Shown: positions 1 through 9,310 of the stretch, in pieces
Layout of the letters: the number at the start of each line of letters is the position of its first letter
Numbering within the stretch: position 1 is the stretch's first letter
From: Parvibaculum sp963696585
Lineage (GTDB): Bacteria; Pseudomonadota; Alphaproteobacteria; Parvibaculales; Parvibaculaceae
NCBI GenBank assembly: GCA_963696585.1
Contig: CAVOKW010000043.1
Span: forward strand, 62,001 to 126,000
Length of the DNA stretch: 64,000 bases
Direction: 5' to 3'
Program-made: the position numbers and the translations under genes
Notes under the pieces: generated by a model
Databases searched by the model: none
What the model saw: only the letters and a program-made list of their open reading frames with translations
Told to the model about the DNA's origin: nothing

Positions 1-1407
1 GACAGGATCATGCAGCCAATCGGATCGATTTGCCACATAGCTCCATGTCCGCACATGAGCAAGCCGCGCGGAGAGCGTGTCGATCTCACCTTCAGTGTGG
101 TCAACACGGCTCAATTGGCCCGAAAGCCAGTCGTCAGGTATGCGCCTGTCGCCTTCCATGAGGAAGAGGTAAAGACGCGCCAGCAAAGTGGCATGATCGC
201 CCGCCAAAGTCTTGCGGAAGTCTGGCACCTGGGCGACATCCCATAATTTGCGGATGGCTTGCGGATCTCGCGCATGATGTTGGATGTCGGGCTCGCGACT
301 CATGCGGGTCAGGGCTTCGAGATCGGTTGCGACTTGCGCGCGCGCCAGACCCGGACGGGCGGGCGGCACCTCCAGCGAGGCCAGCAAGGCGGCAATGCTT
401 GCAAATTGCAGGTCGGGATTGCGCCATTGGAGGACGTGATCGGAGTCGAATTGATGCTGTTCGATGCGCTCGATGACCTCGTCAGAGAGGGGGGAGGCGT
501 CCCCTGTGATGCCGAATGTGCCGTCATTCATGTAGCGTCCGGCGCGTCCGGCAATCTGGGCGAGTTCTGATACGCGCAAGGGGCGATGCTCGCGGCCATC
601 AAACTTCTCGGTGGCGGCGAAGGCAACATGATCGACATCCATGTTGAGGCCCATGCCGATGGCATCCGTGGCGACAAGAAAATCAACATCACCGGATTGA
701 TAAAGCGCGACCTGGGCATTGCGCGTGCGTGGCGACAGCGCCCCCATGACGACGGCGGCGCCGCCGCGCTGGCGGCGAATGAGTTCGGCGAGGGCATAAA
801 CCTCATCGGCTGAGAAGGCGACAATGGCGGAGCGCCGCGGCAGGCGGGTGAGCTTTCTGGAGCCGGTCCAGGTCAGTTCAGAAAAACGCGGGCGATTGAT
901 GAAATGCGTGTCTGGCAACAACTTCTGGATGAGACCGCGCACCGTTTCGGAGCCAAGCATCATGGTTTCGTGCCGGCCGCGCGCATAAAGCAGGCGATCC
1001 GTGAATGTGTGGCCGCGCTCGCGATCGGCGGCGAGCTGAATTTCGTCAATTGCCAGAAAATCGACTTCAATCGAAAGCGGCATCGCCTCGACAGTGCAGA
1101 CAAAATATTTTGCGTCAGGCGGCAGGATGCGTTCCTCGCCGGTGATGAGGGCGACAGCACGCAGGCCCTTGATGCGGACAAGGCGGTCATAGACTTCGCG
1201 CGCCAGCAGGCGCAGCGGCAGGCCGATCATGCCCGTGGCATGGCCCATCATGCGGTCGATGGCGAGGTGGGTTTTGCCGGTATTGGTCGGCCCCAGAACC
1301 GCCGTGATGCGGCGGCGTTCATTGACGCGCCGGGCTGTTGCCGCGACGGCTGGCGGGCTGTCTGGGGAGGGCGGAAAACTTTGCATGATCAGGCGCACCA
1401 TCGGCAT
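1..1407 (-). CDS. SUV3-like superfamily II helicase, 3' end outside the window
   Basis: Reverse-strand frame open from an ATG at 1407 to the window edge (469 codons seen), so the C-terminus is missing. The translation has a Walker A motif GPTNTGKTH about 40 residues from the start, and further on DEIQLAADRERGHTF (the DExH box region) and AQIAGRAGRY (motif VI), all typical of the mitochondrial SUV3/bacterial MgpS-type RNA/DNA helicases of alphaproteobacteria. Family members are about 1000 residues long, so roughly half is present. The family is thought to unwind RNA or DNA at the expense of ATP in the cytoplasm; the exact role in bacteria is not settled. Start choice is uncertain: ATGs at 1401 and 1386 are also in frame and none has a strong ribosome-binding site. 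It diverges from the acyl-CoA dehydrogenase across 323 bp. Confidence 0.88.
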   Translation of the reverse strand, partial: MPMVRLIMQSFPPSPDSPPAVAATARRVNERRRITAVLGPTNTGKTHLAIDRMMGHATGMIGLPLRLLAREVYDRLVRIKGLRAVALITGEERILPPDAKYFVCTVEAMPLSIEVDFLAIDEIQLAADRERGHTFTDRLLYARGRHETMMLGSETVRGLIQKLLPDTHFINRPRFSELTWTGSRKLTRLPRRSAIVAFSADEVYALAELIRRQRGGAAVVMGALSPRTRNAQVALYQSGDVDFLVATDAIGMGLNMDVDHVAFAATEKFDGREHRPLRVSELAQIAGRAGRYMNDGTFGITGDASPLSDEVIERIEQHQFDSDHVLQWRNPDLQFASIAALLASLEVPPARPGLARAQVATDLEALTRMSREPDIQHHARDPQAIRKLWDVAQVPDFRKTLAGDHATLLARLYLFLMEGDRRIPDDWLSGQLSRVDHTEGEIDTLSARLAHVRTWSYVANRSDWLHDPV

Positions 1408-1730
1408 AAATGCCCCGACGTGCAAGCAGGGAAACAAACCACAAGATGTGGGGGGTTGGGGACTTGAGTGACGTTAAGGAAGGGGGTCGTTAACGAAGGG
1501 AATGGAGAACGAACGAATCGGGTCCGAATCGCTGACCGGGCTGTTTTCTGGCTTCGTTCACGGCTAAATCTTGTGGTTGGACAATGGGTTAAGCGGATTT
1601 CGCGTTAACCAATTGGCGCCGATCGACGCAACAAATGTGCGCTTTCCACCCCCCGGATCGCCTCTATAGTGGGGCCATTGAAATTGAAAACAGGCCAAAA
1701 CCCGCCAAGGGGGCCGTGGGGAGAGACATC
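1408..1730. promoter_or_regulatory. Divergent intergenic region with paired TTAA sites
   Basis: Gene-free stretch between the divergent helicase and acyl-CoA dehydrogenase genes. It holds two copies of the pattern TTAA-N12-TTAAC (1474-1494 and 1589-1609) and two GAATC sites (1515-1519, 1526-1530), the target class of the alphaproteobacterial CcrM methylase. No convincing -35/-10 pair was picked out. A role in promoter control is inference. Confidence 0.4.
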
Positions 1731-3023
1731 ATGGATTTCACGATCCCGAAGGAGATTGCTTCCTATCTCGACGAGCTTGATGCCTTTATCGAAAAGGAGA
1801 TCAAGCCGCTCGAAAACGAGAATGACAATATCCGCTTTTTCGATCATCGCCGTGAACATGCGCGCACGGATTGGGACAATCAGGGTCTGCCGCGTCACGA
1901 CTGGGAAGAATTGCTGGGCGCGATGCGTCGGCGCGCCGACAAGGCCGGGCATTTGCGCTATGCGCTGCCGCGCGAATATGGCGGCAAGGATGGCACCAAT
2001 CTCGGCATGGCATTCATCCGCGAACATCTCGCCGCCAAGGGATTGGGGCTGCATAATGATTTGCAGAATGAAAGTTCGATCGTCGGCAATTTTCCCACTG
2101 TCCTGATGTTTCGCGATTTTGGCACGCCCGCACAGAAGGAAAAATTCATTCACGGCTCGCTTGATGGCAGCGTGCGCATTGCCTTTGGCCTGACGGAACC
2201 CGATCACGGTTCAGACGCGACATGGATGGAAACACAGGCGCGGCGCGAAACACGCGATGGCGTGGCGGGATTTGTCATCAATGGCCAGAAGATGTGGAAC
2301 ACGGGCATGCATGTCGCAACGCATGACTTTGTGTTTGCACGATCAAGTGGCAAGGATGGCGATGCGCTGGGCATTACCTGTTTCATCGTGCCTTGCGATA
2401 CGCCGGGCGTGAAGATCGAGGAATATCTCTGGACCTTCAACATGCCGACCGATCATCCGCGTGTTTCTTTCACGAATGTCTTTGTGCCGGAAACGGAAAT
2501 CCTGGGCGACCCCGATCGCGGGCTGGAGCTGGCGCAGCATTTCGTGCATGAAAACCGTATCCGCCAGGCCGCTTCCAGCCTTGGCGCGGCGCAGTACTGC
2601 GTCAATGAAAGCGTCAAATATGCCAAGGCGCGCAAGCCGTTCGGCAAGCCGCTCTCAGCCAATCAGGCGATCCAGTTCCCCCTGGTGGAAGCGCATACCG
2701 AATGCGAGATGGTCCGCAGCCTCATTCACAAGACGGCCTGGCAAATGGATCAGATGTCGAAGCCGGATGTGGCGAAATATCTCTCCGACAAGGTGTCGAT
2801 GTGCAATTACCGGGCAAACCGGCTTGTGTGCGAAGCGGCGGATCTCGCCATGCAGGTGCATGGCGGCATCGGCTATTCGCGGCACAAACCGTTTGAGCAT
2901 ATTTATCGTCACCACCGCCGCTATCGCATCACGGAAGGGTCTGAAGAGATCCAGATGCGCAAAGTGGGTGGCCATCTTTTCGGGATGATGGGCACGCAGA
3001 AGCCGGACAAGGCCGTTCAGTAA
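1731..3023 (+). CDS. Acyl-CoA dehydrogenase
   Basis: 430-residue protein of the FAD-dependent acyl-CoA dehydrogenase family, about the length of the ACAD10/11-like branch. It would oxidise an acyl-CoA to the trans-2-enoyl-CoA, passing electrons to ETF. Visible family signatures are FGLTEPDHGSD in the middle domain, the C-terminal FGKPLSANQAIQ segment, and AMQVHGGIGYSRHKPFEHIYRHHR near the end, which contributes to FAD binding and the dimer interface (read here in short pieces). The frame is open upstream to 1635, but the ATG at 1731 is chosen because GGGAGAGA precedes it and homology begins there (MDFTIPKEI). Its 3' end overlaps the convergent histidine kinase gene by 7 bp. Chain-length preference cannot be told from sequence. 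Confidence 0.92.
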   Translation: MDFTIPKEIASYLDELDAFIEKEIKPLENENDNIRFFDHRREHARTDWDNQGLPRHDWEELLGAMRRRADKAGHLRYALPREYGGKDGTNLGMAFIREHLAAKGLGLHNDLQNESSIVGNFPTVLMFRDFGTPAQKEKFIHGSLDGSVRIAFGLTEPDHGSDATWMETQARRETRDGVAGFVINGQKMWNTGMHVATHDFVFARSSGKDGDALGITCFIVPCDTPGVKIEEYLWTFNMPTDHPRVSFTNVFVPETEILGDPDRGLELAQHFVHENRIRQAASSLGAAQYCVNESVKYAKARKPFGKPLSANQAIQFPLVEAHTECEMVRSLIHKTAWQMDQMSKPDVAKYLSDKVSMCNYRANRLVCEAADLAMQVHGGIGYSRHKPFEHIYRHHRRYRITEGSEEIQMRKVGGHLFGMMGTQKPDKAVQ

Positions 3024-5329
3024 GCGATCCTGGCGTTGCTATCCGACCGGGCGATCATGCGTCCGGCCGGCCATGTCATGACGGCGCGTGTGCCCTTGCC
3101 GAGGACGCTCTCAAGCTGGAATTGGCCGCCCTGCATCTCGATCAGCGATTTGGTGATGGGCAGGCCCAGACCTGTGCCGCCATGCTGACGGGAGACGGCA
3201 TCGTCGACCTGGCCGAAGGGCTGCAAGACTTCATCGATCTTGTCGGCGGGAATGCCGATGCCATTGTCGCTGATGGTCAGGCGCATCTCGCCCTGATCGC
3301 CCAGTTCGACGTCAATCCCGATCTCGCCGCGCTCCGGCGTGAACTTCATGGCATTTGAAAGAAGGTTCAAGACGACCTGACGCATGGCGCGCTGGTCGGC
3401 GCGCAGCACGGGTAGCGAATTGGGAACGTGCCGCGTGATTTTCTGATGTTTTTCATTGGTGCGGGTACGAACCATATCGACGGACCAGTCGATGATGGCA
3501 GCGATGTCCACATTTTCGATCTGGACCGTGTATTTGCCGGCTTCGATCTTGGCAATGTCGAGAATGTCATCGATGACGCTGAGAAGATGGCGACCGCTGT
3601 CGTGAATGTCCTTGGCATATTCGGTATAGCGCGCGGAGCCAAGCGGCCCGAACATGTTGCTCTCCATGATTTCGGAGAAGCCGATGATGGCGTTGAGGGG
3701 CGTGCGCAGTTCATGGCTCATATTGGCGAGAAACTTGGTTTTGGAGCGGTTGGCCAGTTCGGCATTTTCCTTGGCCTCGCGCAATTCGCGGTCGGCACGG
3801 CGGCGTTCCACGGCCAGCGCCGCGATATGGCTGGCGCTGCGCAGATAATTCAGTTCCCAGTTATCGGGGTTGCGCGGCTGACGGAAATATAGCGCGAAGG
3901 CACCCACGGTGCGGCCACTCTGGGCGATGATGGGCTGGAACCAAACGGTCTTGGCGCCAATAATCCTGGCCATGGTGGCAATGTCTTCGCCATGGGCGAC
4001 ATTTTGCATGTCCGTCGTGATGATGCGCTGGCCCGCCATGGCGGAGGTGCCGAATATCTTGTCGCGATGATTGTCCCAGATCTGCTGGATCATGAGATGG
4101 AAGGTGGCAGGCAGGCTCGGCGCGGCACAGACCGTGAGCTTGTTGTCCTTGTCGATCAGGAAAATCGCAGCGCGCGCGTCATCATGGGTTTTTTCCGCGC
4201 TGATGGCGAGACGCGTCATGACTTCCTGCAAGGGGCGGCCTTGTGTCAAATCCTGCAGGACATGCAGATGACTTTCGACCTCGCGTTCATTGCGCTTGCG
4301 CTGCGTGACGTCACGCATATTGACAACATAGCCCTCGATGCTCGGATCTTTGCGCATATCCGTAATCGTGGCTTCAATATGATGCAGACGATGATCATCA
4401 CCCGTCACGGCGAATTCGCGCGAGCGTGTCCTGTCATCAAGTATGTTATCGTTGCGTGAGTTGATGGTGACGGTGGCCAGTTGTTCGGCTGGAATGAAGT
4501 CGCGGACTTGTTTGCCGATCATCGTTTCGGGATTGAAGCCGATCTTGATCATGGATGGCGTGGCATAAGTGATGATGCCTTGGTCATTGACGACAAGAAT
4601 GGTGTCGAACGCGTTTTCAACCAGCGCACGGAAACGGTTTTCTCGTTCGGACAGGCGTTCATTTGCGGCTTCCGCCGCGTGGCGGGCCGATTCTGAAATG
4701 TCTCTTGCGGCAGCGAGGTCGCGGATCAGGTCGGCATTACCCAGACGAAGGCTGACCGTCTCCTCGGCGGCCTGTCTTTGCTGACGGGCGGTATAGGCAA
4801 GAAAGGCATAAGTCGGGATGAGGCAGAACCCGAAGATGCGGAAATCCGAACTCATCATGAACAGGGGCAAGACGAGGGATACAAGCGCCGTCGGGATGGT
4901 GCTCACGAGCAAAATCGGCCGCACGTGATAAATGGTCGTTGATGAGGCAATGGCATGAACCAGCATGACCGTCATCAGGACCATGTTCTGGTTGTCATGA
5001 CCTGACTGCCAGAAGAGCGGCACCATGAGCACCCAGCCCAGACTCATCAATGCGTATTGGACGCTGAGCTGGCGCGTGATCCTGTCGACGTCATCGAGAT
5101 TGTTGCGCCTTGCCTGGATGCGGTGCGTATAGCGCCGATAATAAAGCTGTACACTGACAAAATATGCAAACCATGCCGCGACGACCCATTTGGGCAGGTT
5201 GCTGGAAAATCCGTAGGCAAAGAGCAGGGCGAGCAGGGAAAAGAGCAAAGGAATGTGGCGCAGGGACTGCAACACGGATTGAAGCAGTTCCATTCCTATC
5301 TGGCGGCGTCTCGCTTCAGATGCCTGCAT
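3017..5329 (-). CDS. Membrane-bound PAS/GAF sensor histidine kinase
   Basis: 770-residue hybrid-free sensor kinase. Several hydrophobic segments fill roughly residues 25-180, followed by a short helical linker, a PAS domain (about 235-345), a GAF-like domain (about 355-510), a HisKA dimerisation domain with the phospho-acceptor His539 in NMSHELRTPLN, and a HATPase_c domain with the N box (NLLSNAMKF, around 656), G1 (DNGIGIP, around 688) and G2 (GGTGLGL, around 717). It lacks a receiver domain, so a separate response regulator is expected, but none lies nearby. The frame can begin at a TTG (5335); the ATG at 5329 is preferred. The signal sensed is unknown; PAS and GAF domains often bind small ligands or cofactors. 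Transcribed alone, convergent with the acyl-CoA dehydrogenase. Confidence 0.93.
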   Translation of the reverse strand: MQASEARRRQIGMELLQSVLQSLRHIPLLFSLLALLFAYGFSSNLPKWVVAAWFAYFVSVQLYYRRYTHRIQARRNNLDDVDRITRQLSVQYALMSLGWVLMVPLFWQSGHDNQNMVLMTVMLVHAIASSTTIYHVRPILLVSTIPTALVSLVLPLFMMSSDFRIFGFCLIPTYAFLAYTARQQRQAAEETVSLRLGNADLIRDLAAARDISESARHAAEAANERLSERENRFRALVENAFDTILVVNDQGIITYATPSMIKIGFNPETMIGKQVRDFIPAEQLATVTINSRNDNILDDRTRSREFAVTGDDHRLHHIEATITDMRKDPSIEGYVVNMRDVTQRKRNEREVESHLHVLQDLTQGRPLQEVMTRLAISAEKTHDDARAAIFLIDKDNKLTVCAAPSLPATFHLMIQQIWDNHRDKIFGTSAMAGQRIITTDMQNVAHGEDIATMARIIGAKTVWFQPIIAQSGRTVGAFALYFRQPRNPDNWELNYLRSASHIAALAVERRRADRELREAKENAELANRSKTKFLANMSHELRTPLNAIIGFSEIMESNMFGPLGSARYTEYAKDIHDSGRHLLSVIDDILDIAKIEAGKYTVQIENVDIAAIIDWSVDMVRTRTNEKHQKITRHVPNSLPVLRADQRAMRQVVLNLLSNAMKFTPERGEIGIDVELGDQGEMRLTISDNGIGIPADKIDEVLQPFGQVDDAVSRQHGGTGLGLPITKSLIEMQGGQFQLESVLGKGTRAVMTWPAGRMIARSDSNARIAY

Positions 5330-5481
5330 TGTCAAAACTCTATTCCTGCCAGTGAAGGATGGCAGGTGCTTGCGGGATGGTGACCGGGTGCAACTCAGTC
5401 AGAATCCAGTGACGTCAAGCCGTGACAGTAGAATTATGACAGTAAAATATCTCTGAATGCGCCGTTTCAGGACGCTTCGCC

Positions 5482-6171
5482 TTAATAGGGGGTGGGCGTG
5501 TTCACAACAATGGGGGGGTGATAAACCTGTCGGCGATCCGGAATATGGCAGGTCTCTGCGATTTTGCTGTCGAGCTTTTCAGCAGGACTCCAGTAAGTCG
5601 GACGCCAGGCACTTGAGGATTGGAGCGCCTGATCGCGTTCTGCAACCGTCAACTCGCTGGCAATCTGCGTGCTGACAGTATTATCAGGCTGGGCGCCAAG
5701 CGACATGAGCGCGGGGTTGCGACGATAGAGCAGGTTCCAATGGGCCGCCTGAACAAGATCCTTTGGGGCATAAGTCCCCTCGAAATAGACGCGTGACATG
5801 ATGAGCTGTGCATCGGCCCAGCCGGCATTGGCGGCGCGTTTGATCCATTCGACACCTTCGGCCTTGTTGCCATTTTTCAAATCGCACTGGCCGAGCGTGG
5901 TTTGGGCGCCTTCATAGCCATGGCCGCGCCAGGCAAAGCAGGTGATGACATCGAGGATTTCCGGCCGGCAATCGCCCGCGCCAGCCTTGTTGACGGCGGC
6001 GGCATAGAGGGAACTTGAGGGATCAAGTTCGGCCAGTGTCGGCATGACATGGCCATCGGCATCGCGCGGACGAGCGCCCACTTGTCCGCAAGAGGTGAGC
6101 GCCAGGCAGGTCACTGCCATCGCCAGGCTGGTCATCGTCGAGATGCGGATGGGGTTTTGTGTCTTAGGCAC
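5482..6171 (-). CDS. Putative lipoprotein with Sel1-like repeat
   Basis: 229-residue protein beginning at a GTG that sits 8 bases after a good GGAGG site; the frame is open further upstream to 6276 but without such a site. The N-terminus has a basic stretch, a hydrophobic core and a lipobox-like LTSC (LALTSCG), suggesting cleavage by signal peptidase II and lipid anchoring. The centre (KAEGVEWIKRAANAGWADAQ) resembles a Sel1/TPR-like repeat, a helical protein-interaction module. Four cysteines after the lipobox could form disulfides in the periplasm. No enzymatic motif was seen and the function is unknown. Monocistronic, diverging from scpA over about 400 bp. Confidence 0.75.
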   Translation of the reverse strand: MPKTQNPIRISTMTSLAMAVTCLALTSCGQVGARPRDADGHVMPTLAELDPSSSLYAAAVNKAGAGDCRPEILDVITCFAWRGHGYEGAQTTLGQCDLKNGNKAEGVEWIKRAANAGWADAQLIMSRVYFEGTYAPKDLVQAAHWNLLYRRNPALMSLGAQPDNTVSTQIASELTVAERDQALQSSSAWRPTYWSPAEKLDSKIAETCHIPDRRQVYHPPIVVNTPTPY

Positions 6172-6580
6172 GCTGGTTTCCTCCTGCCATTTACGCGGCG
6201 CTCCCACGCCGTGGCCGATGCATCGGCCTTTGGGGGAGCTTAAAGGGAGATTGCCGTCAGGGCGACTAATCATCACGAAACCGTGGCGTTTCCTGATTTG
6301 AAAGTCAGCCTTCAGTGGGTGATATTTTGTTTATCTGACTGGTTTTATGGGTGGATTTACCCCCGCGCTCTCAAAGGCCGGACCGGGGGATGCATTCCCC
6401 CCAATTGGAGGGGTTGGTTTGCGCCTTTCCCCAACTGTCGCTTTCCTCGCGGCACCTTTTGCAAAGGGCGGTTTGACCCCGGCTTCTGCTTCCACGATAC
6501 TCCGCGCCGATTTTCCTTTTGACGCCCATGACTTACACTGGCGTCAACAATTCAATTCGTCATTCGGGTGAGAGCTGGCC
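6172..6580. promoter_or_regulatory. Divergent region lipoprotein/scpA
   Basis: 409 bp with no convincing gene. It includes a short hairpin GGGGGA-TGCAT-TCCCCC at 6385-6401 and, close to scpA, an 8-bp perfect inverted repeat listed separately. ORFs in this stretch have no homology I recognise. Confidence 0.4.
6519..6547. promoter_or_regulatory. Inverted repeat in front of scpA
   Basis: Perfect dyad TTGACGCC (6519-6526) / GGCGTCAA (6540-6547) with a 13-base spacer, ending 33 bases before the scpA start codon. The position fits an operator for a dimeric regulator of the mutase gene; the regulator is unknown. Confidence 0.45.
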
Positions 6581-8737
6581 ATGGCCGAAAAGAAGACACT
6601 CAAAGATTGGGAAGCCGCTGTCGAAAAACAGACCAAAGGCGCGGGTGTGAACTCGCTGGTCTGGAAGACGCCAGAGGGCATCGATGTGAAGCCGCTATAC
6701 ACGGCTGCCGATCTTGAGCGGCTGGCCAGCGAAGGCTATGACGCCAACACGCTGCCGGGCTTTGCGCCGTTCACGCGCGGGCCGCAATCAACCATGTATG
6801 CCGGGCGTCCCTGGACCATTCGTCAATATGCCGGCTTTTCGACAGCCGAAGAGTCGAACGCCTTTTATCGCCGTAATCTGGCGGCGGGCCAGAAGGGTCT
6901 TTCCGTCGCGTTCGATCTGGCCACGCATCGCGGCTATGACAGCGACCATCCGCGCGTGATCGGCGATGTTGGCAAGGCAGGCGTGGCGATTGACAGCGTC
7001 GAGGATATGAAAATCCTGTTCGACGGCATTCCGCTCGACGACATGTCGGTGTCGATGACGATGAATGGCGCGGTCATTCCGATTCTCGCCAATTACATTG
7101 TTGCCGCCGAAGAACAAGGCGTCAGCCCGGAAAAACTGCAGGGCACCATTCAGAATGACATTCTGAAAGAGTTCATGGTGCGCAATACCTATATCTATCC
7201 GCCTGAGCCCTCGATGCGGATTATCGCCGACATTATCGGCTATTGCTCGACGCATATGCCGAAGTTCAACACGATCTCGATTTCCGGCTATCACATGCAG
7301 GAAGCGGGCGCGACGCAGGTTCAGGAACTTGCCTTCACGCTGGCTGACGGTCGCGAATATGTGCGCGCCGCCCTGCAGGCGGGCCTTGATGTCGATGACT
7401 TCGCGCCGCGCCTGTCATTCTTCTTTGCCATCGGCATGAATTTCTTCATGGAAGTGGCCAAGCTGCGCGCCGCGCGCCTGCTCTGGCATCGCATCATGAC
7501 GGGCTTCAATGCCAAGGATCAGAAGTCGCTGATGCTGCGGACACATTGCCAGACATCGGGCGTGTCGCTGACCGAGCAGGATCCCTATAACAACGTCATC
7601 CGCACGACGCTTGAAGCGCTGGCGGCTGTTCTGGGCGGCACGCAATCGCTCCATACGAATGCGCTGGATGAAGCGATTGCCTTGCCGACGGATTTTTCCG
7701 CGCGCATCGCACGCAATACGCAGCTTGTGATTGCGGCTGAAACCGGCATCACCAATGTGATCGACCCGCTGGGCGGCTCCTACTATATCGAGAGCCTGAC
7801 GCATTCGCTGGCGAGCGAAGCCTGGAAGCTCATTGAGGAAGTTGAAGAACTGGGCGGCATGACCAAGGCGGTTGCGACCGGCATGCCCAAGCTCAAGATC
7901 GAAGAGGCAGCAGCCCGCAAGCAGGCGCGCATCGACCGCGGCGAGGAAGTGATTGTTGGCGTCAACAAGTATCGCCTTGCCAAGGAAGACCCGATTGAAA
8001 TCCTCGACATCGACAATGCCAAGGTGCGCGAGCAGCAGGTTGCGCGACTGAAGCATATCCGGGCGAGCCGTGACGATGCCAAGTGCAAGGCGGCTCTCAA
8101 GGCGCTGACGCAAGGTGCCAGGGGCAATGCCAATCTTCTGGCGCTTGCGGTTGAGGCGGCGCGGGCGCGCGCCACGGTTGGCGAAATCTCGGATGCGATG
8201 GAAGAGGTTTTTGGCCGTCACCGTGCCGAGATCAAATCGATCTCGGGTGTCTATGGACAGGCCTATGAGGGAGATGACGGGTTCATGAGCATCGTCAAGG
8301 ATATTGAAGCCTTTGCCGCCGAAGAGGGCCGTCGTCCGCGCATCATGGTGGTGAAGATGGGTCAGGATGGACATGACCGGGGCGCCAAGGTGATTGCGAC
8401 CGCTTTTGCCGATCTCGGTTTTGACGTCGATGTGGGGCCGTTGTTCCAGACACCGGAAGAGGCGGCGCGTGACGCCATTGAAAACGACGTCCACGTCATT
8501 GGCATTTCGAGCCTTGCGGCTGGCCACAAGACGCTTGTTCCGGCGCTTGCCGAGGCCCTGAAAAAAGAAGGCGCCGACGATATTCTGATCATTTGCGGCG
8601 GTGTCATCCCGAATCAGGATTATGAATTCCTGAAAAAAGCGGGCGCGGCGGCGATTTTTGGTCCGGGTACGAACATTCCGGTGGCGGCAGCCGAAGTGCT
8701 GAAGCTGATCCGTGCAAAGCGCGCGAAAGCCGCTTGA
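6581..8737 (+). CDS. scpA: Methylmalonyl-CoA mutase, single-chain form
   Basis: 718-residue adenosylcobalamin-dependent mutase that interconverts (R)-methylmalonyl-CoA and succinyl-CoA, the last step of propionyl-CoA assimilation and of the ethylmalonyl-CoA route. Residues about 25-540 form the substrate-binding TIM barrel (for example YAGFSTAEESN and the TGITNVIDPLGGSYY segment); the C-terminal B12 domain carries the DxHxxG motif, with the cobalt-ligand His598 in DGHDRG, and the GGV(I)P signature near the end. Length matches the single-polypeptide homodimeric form (about 710-720), so no separate small subunit is expected. The chaperone gene meaB lies two genes downstream. An ATG preceded by GAGAG is used. 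An inverted repeat just upstream may control it. Confidence 0.97.
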   Translation: MAEKKTLKDWEAAVEKQTKGAGVNSLVWKTPEGIDVKPLYTAADLERLASEGYDANTLPGFAPFTRGPQSTMYAGRPWTIRQYAGFSTAEESNAFYRRNLAAGQKGLSVAFDLATHRGYDSDHPRVIGDVGKAGVAIDSVEDMKILFDGIPLDDMSVSMTMNGAVIPILANYIVAAEEQGVSPEKLQGTIQNDILKEFMVRNTYIYPPEPSMRIIADIIGYCSTHMPKFNTISISGYHMQEAGATQVQELAFTLADGREYVRAALQAGLDVDDFAPRLSFFFAIGMNFFMEVAKLRAARLLWHRIMTGFNAKDQKSLMLRTHCQTSGVSLTEQDPYNNVIRTTLEALAAVLGGTQSLHTNALDEAIALPTDFSARIARNTQLVIAAETGITNVIDPLGGSYYIESLTHSLASEAWKLIEEVEELGGMTKAVATGMPKLKIEEAAARKQARIDRGEEVIVGVNKYRLAKEDPIEILDIDNAKVREQQVARLKHIRASRDDAKCKAALKALTQGARGNANLLALAVEAARARATVGEISDAMEEVFGRHRAEIKSISGVYGQAYEGDDGFMSIVKDIEAFAAEEGRRPRIMVVKMGQDGHDRGAKVIATAFADLGFDVDVGPLFQTPEEAARDAIENDVHVIGISSLAAGHKTLVPALAEALKKEGADDILIICGGVIPNQDYEFLKKAGAAAIFGPGTNIPVAAAEVLKLIRAKRAKAA

Positions 8738-8751
8738 AACAAGGCTTTATT

Positions 8752-8778
8752 CCTCATGCTCATTGATTGGGCATGAGG
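8752..8778 (+). terminator. Possible terminator after scpA
   Basis: Stem CCTCATGC (8752-8759) / GCATGAGG (8771-8778) with an 11-base loop, just after the scpA stop. The following T content is weak, so it may act as an mRNA-end stabiliser instead. Confidence 0.4.
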
Positions 8779-9034
8779 GATTGTTGCTCGTTAGACGGGC
8801 AAAATGCGTTTCGTCCGCGACATAATATCGCGTGGCGCGTCAGCTCCCTTGTTTCTGACACAAAAATTTCTTATTTGGGCCGCGACTGACCGGCATGTCC
8901 GGGTTGGACAAATCACGCGTGCTGCTTATCGATCTCCGAGCGACCGCCCATGGGATTTGTCAGGTAGTCCGCGTGCCCCCATTTTCAAGCGCGGCTGTCA
9001 CAGATTAAGCGCGTGAGATCTATTGGAGGTGCGA

Positions 9035-9265
9035 GTGGGCACCGAAGAGAAGCGTGGGCTTGCAGCGAAGATGCCGGCCCATGACGGCCTTTCTGTTTTT
9101 GAACAGAGCAGGGAAGATGCCTATTACGGAATGCTTTATCAGCGCCTTGACGGGTTGCTGAAGGAGCTGTCCGATTCCGGAATGGCTGGTGACGATCAGT
9201 TGCTGGAACGCCTGCGCCACCTGAAAGCGGAAGCTGGCCAGTTCGTCAATCGTCAACGCAAGTGA
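9035..9265 (+). CDS. Small hypothetical protein
   Basis: 76-residue charged, mostly helical protein (for example DQLLERLRHLKAEAG) without signal peptide or membrane segment. The GTG at 9035 is chosen because GGAGG lies 5-6 bases upstream; a TTG at 9023 is also in frame. It is followed at once by a strong intrinsic terminator, which supports a real transcribed gene. I do not recognise the family. It lies between scpA and meaB, but nothing in its sequence ties it to B12 metabolism. Confidence 0.6.
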   Translation: MGTEEKRGLAAKMPAHDGLSVFEQSREDAYYGMLYQRLDGLLKELSDSGMAGDDQLLERLRHLKAEAGQFVNRQRK

Positions 9266-9268
9266 GAG

Positions 9269-9295
9269 CGACCGCCCCTCAGGGCGGTCGTTTTC
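9269..9295 (+). terminator. Intrinsic terminator
   Basis: Nine-base perfect stem CGACCGCCC (9269-9277) / GGGCGGTCG (9282-9290), loop CTCA, followed by TTTTC. It sits right after the small ORF. Confidence 0.85.
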
Positions 9296-9310
9296 ATGTC
9301 GGGGGGCAAT

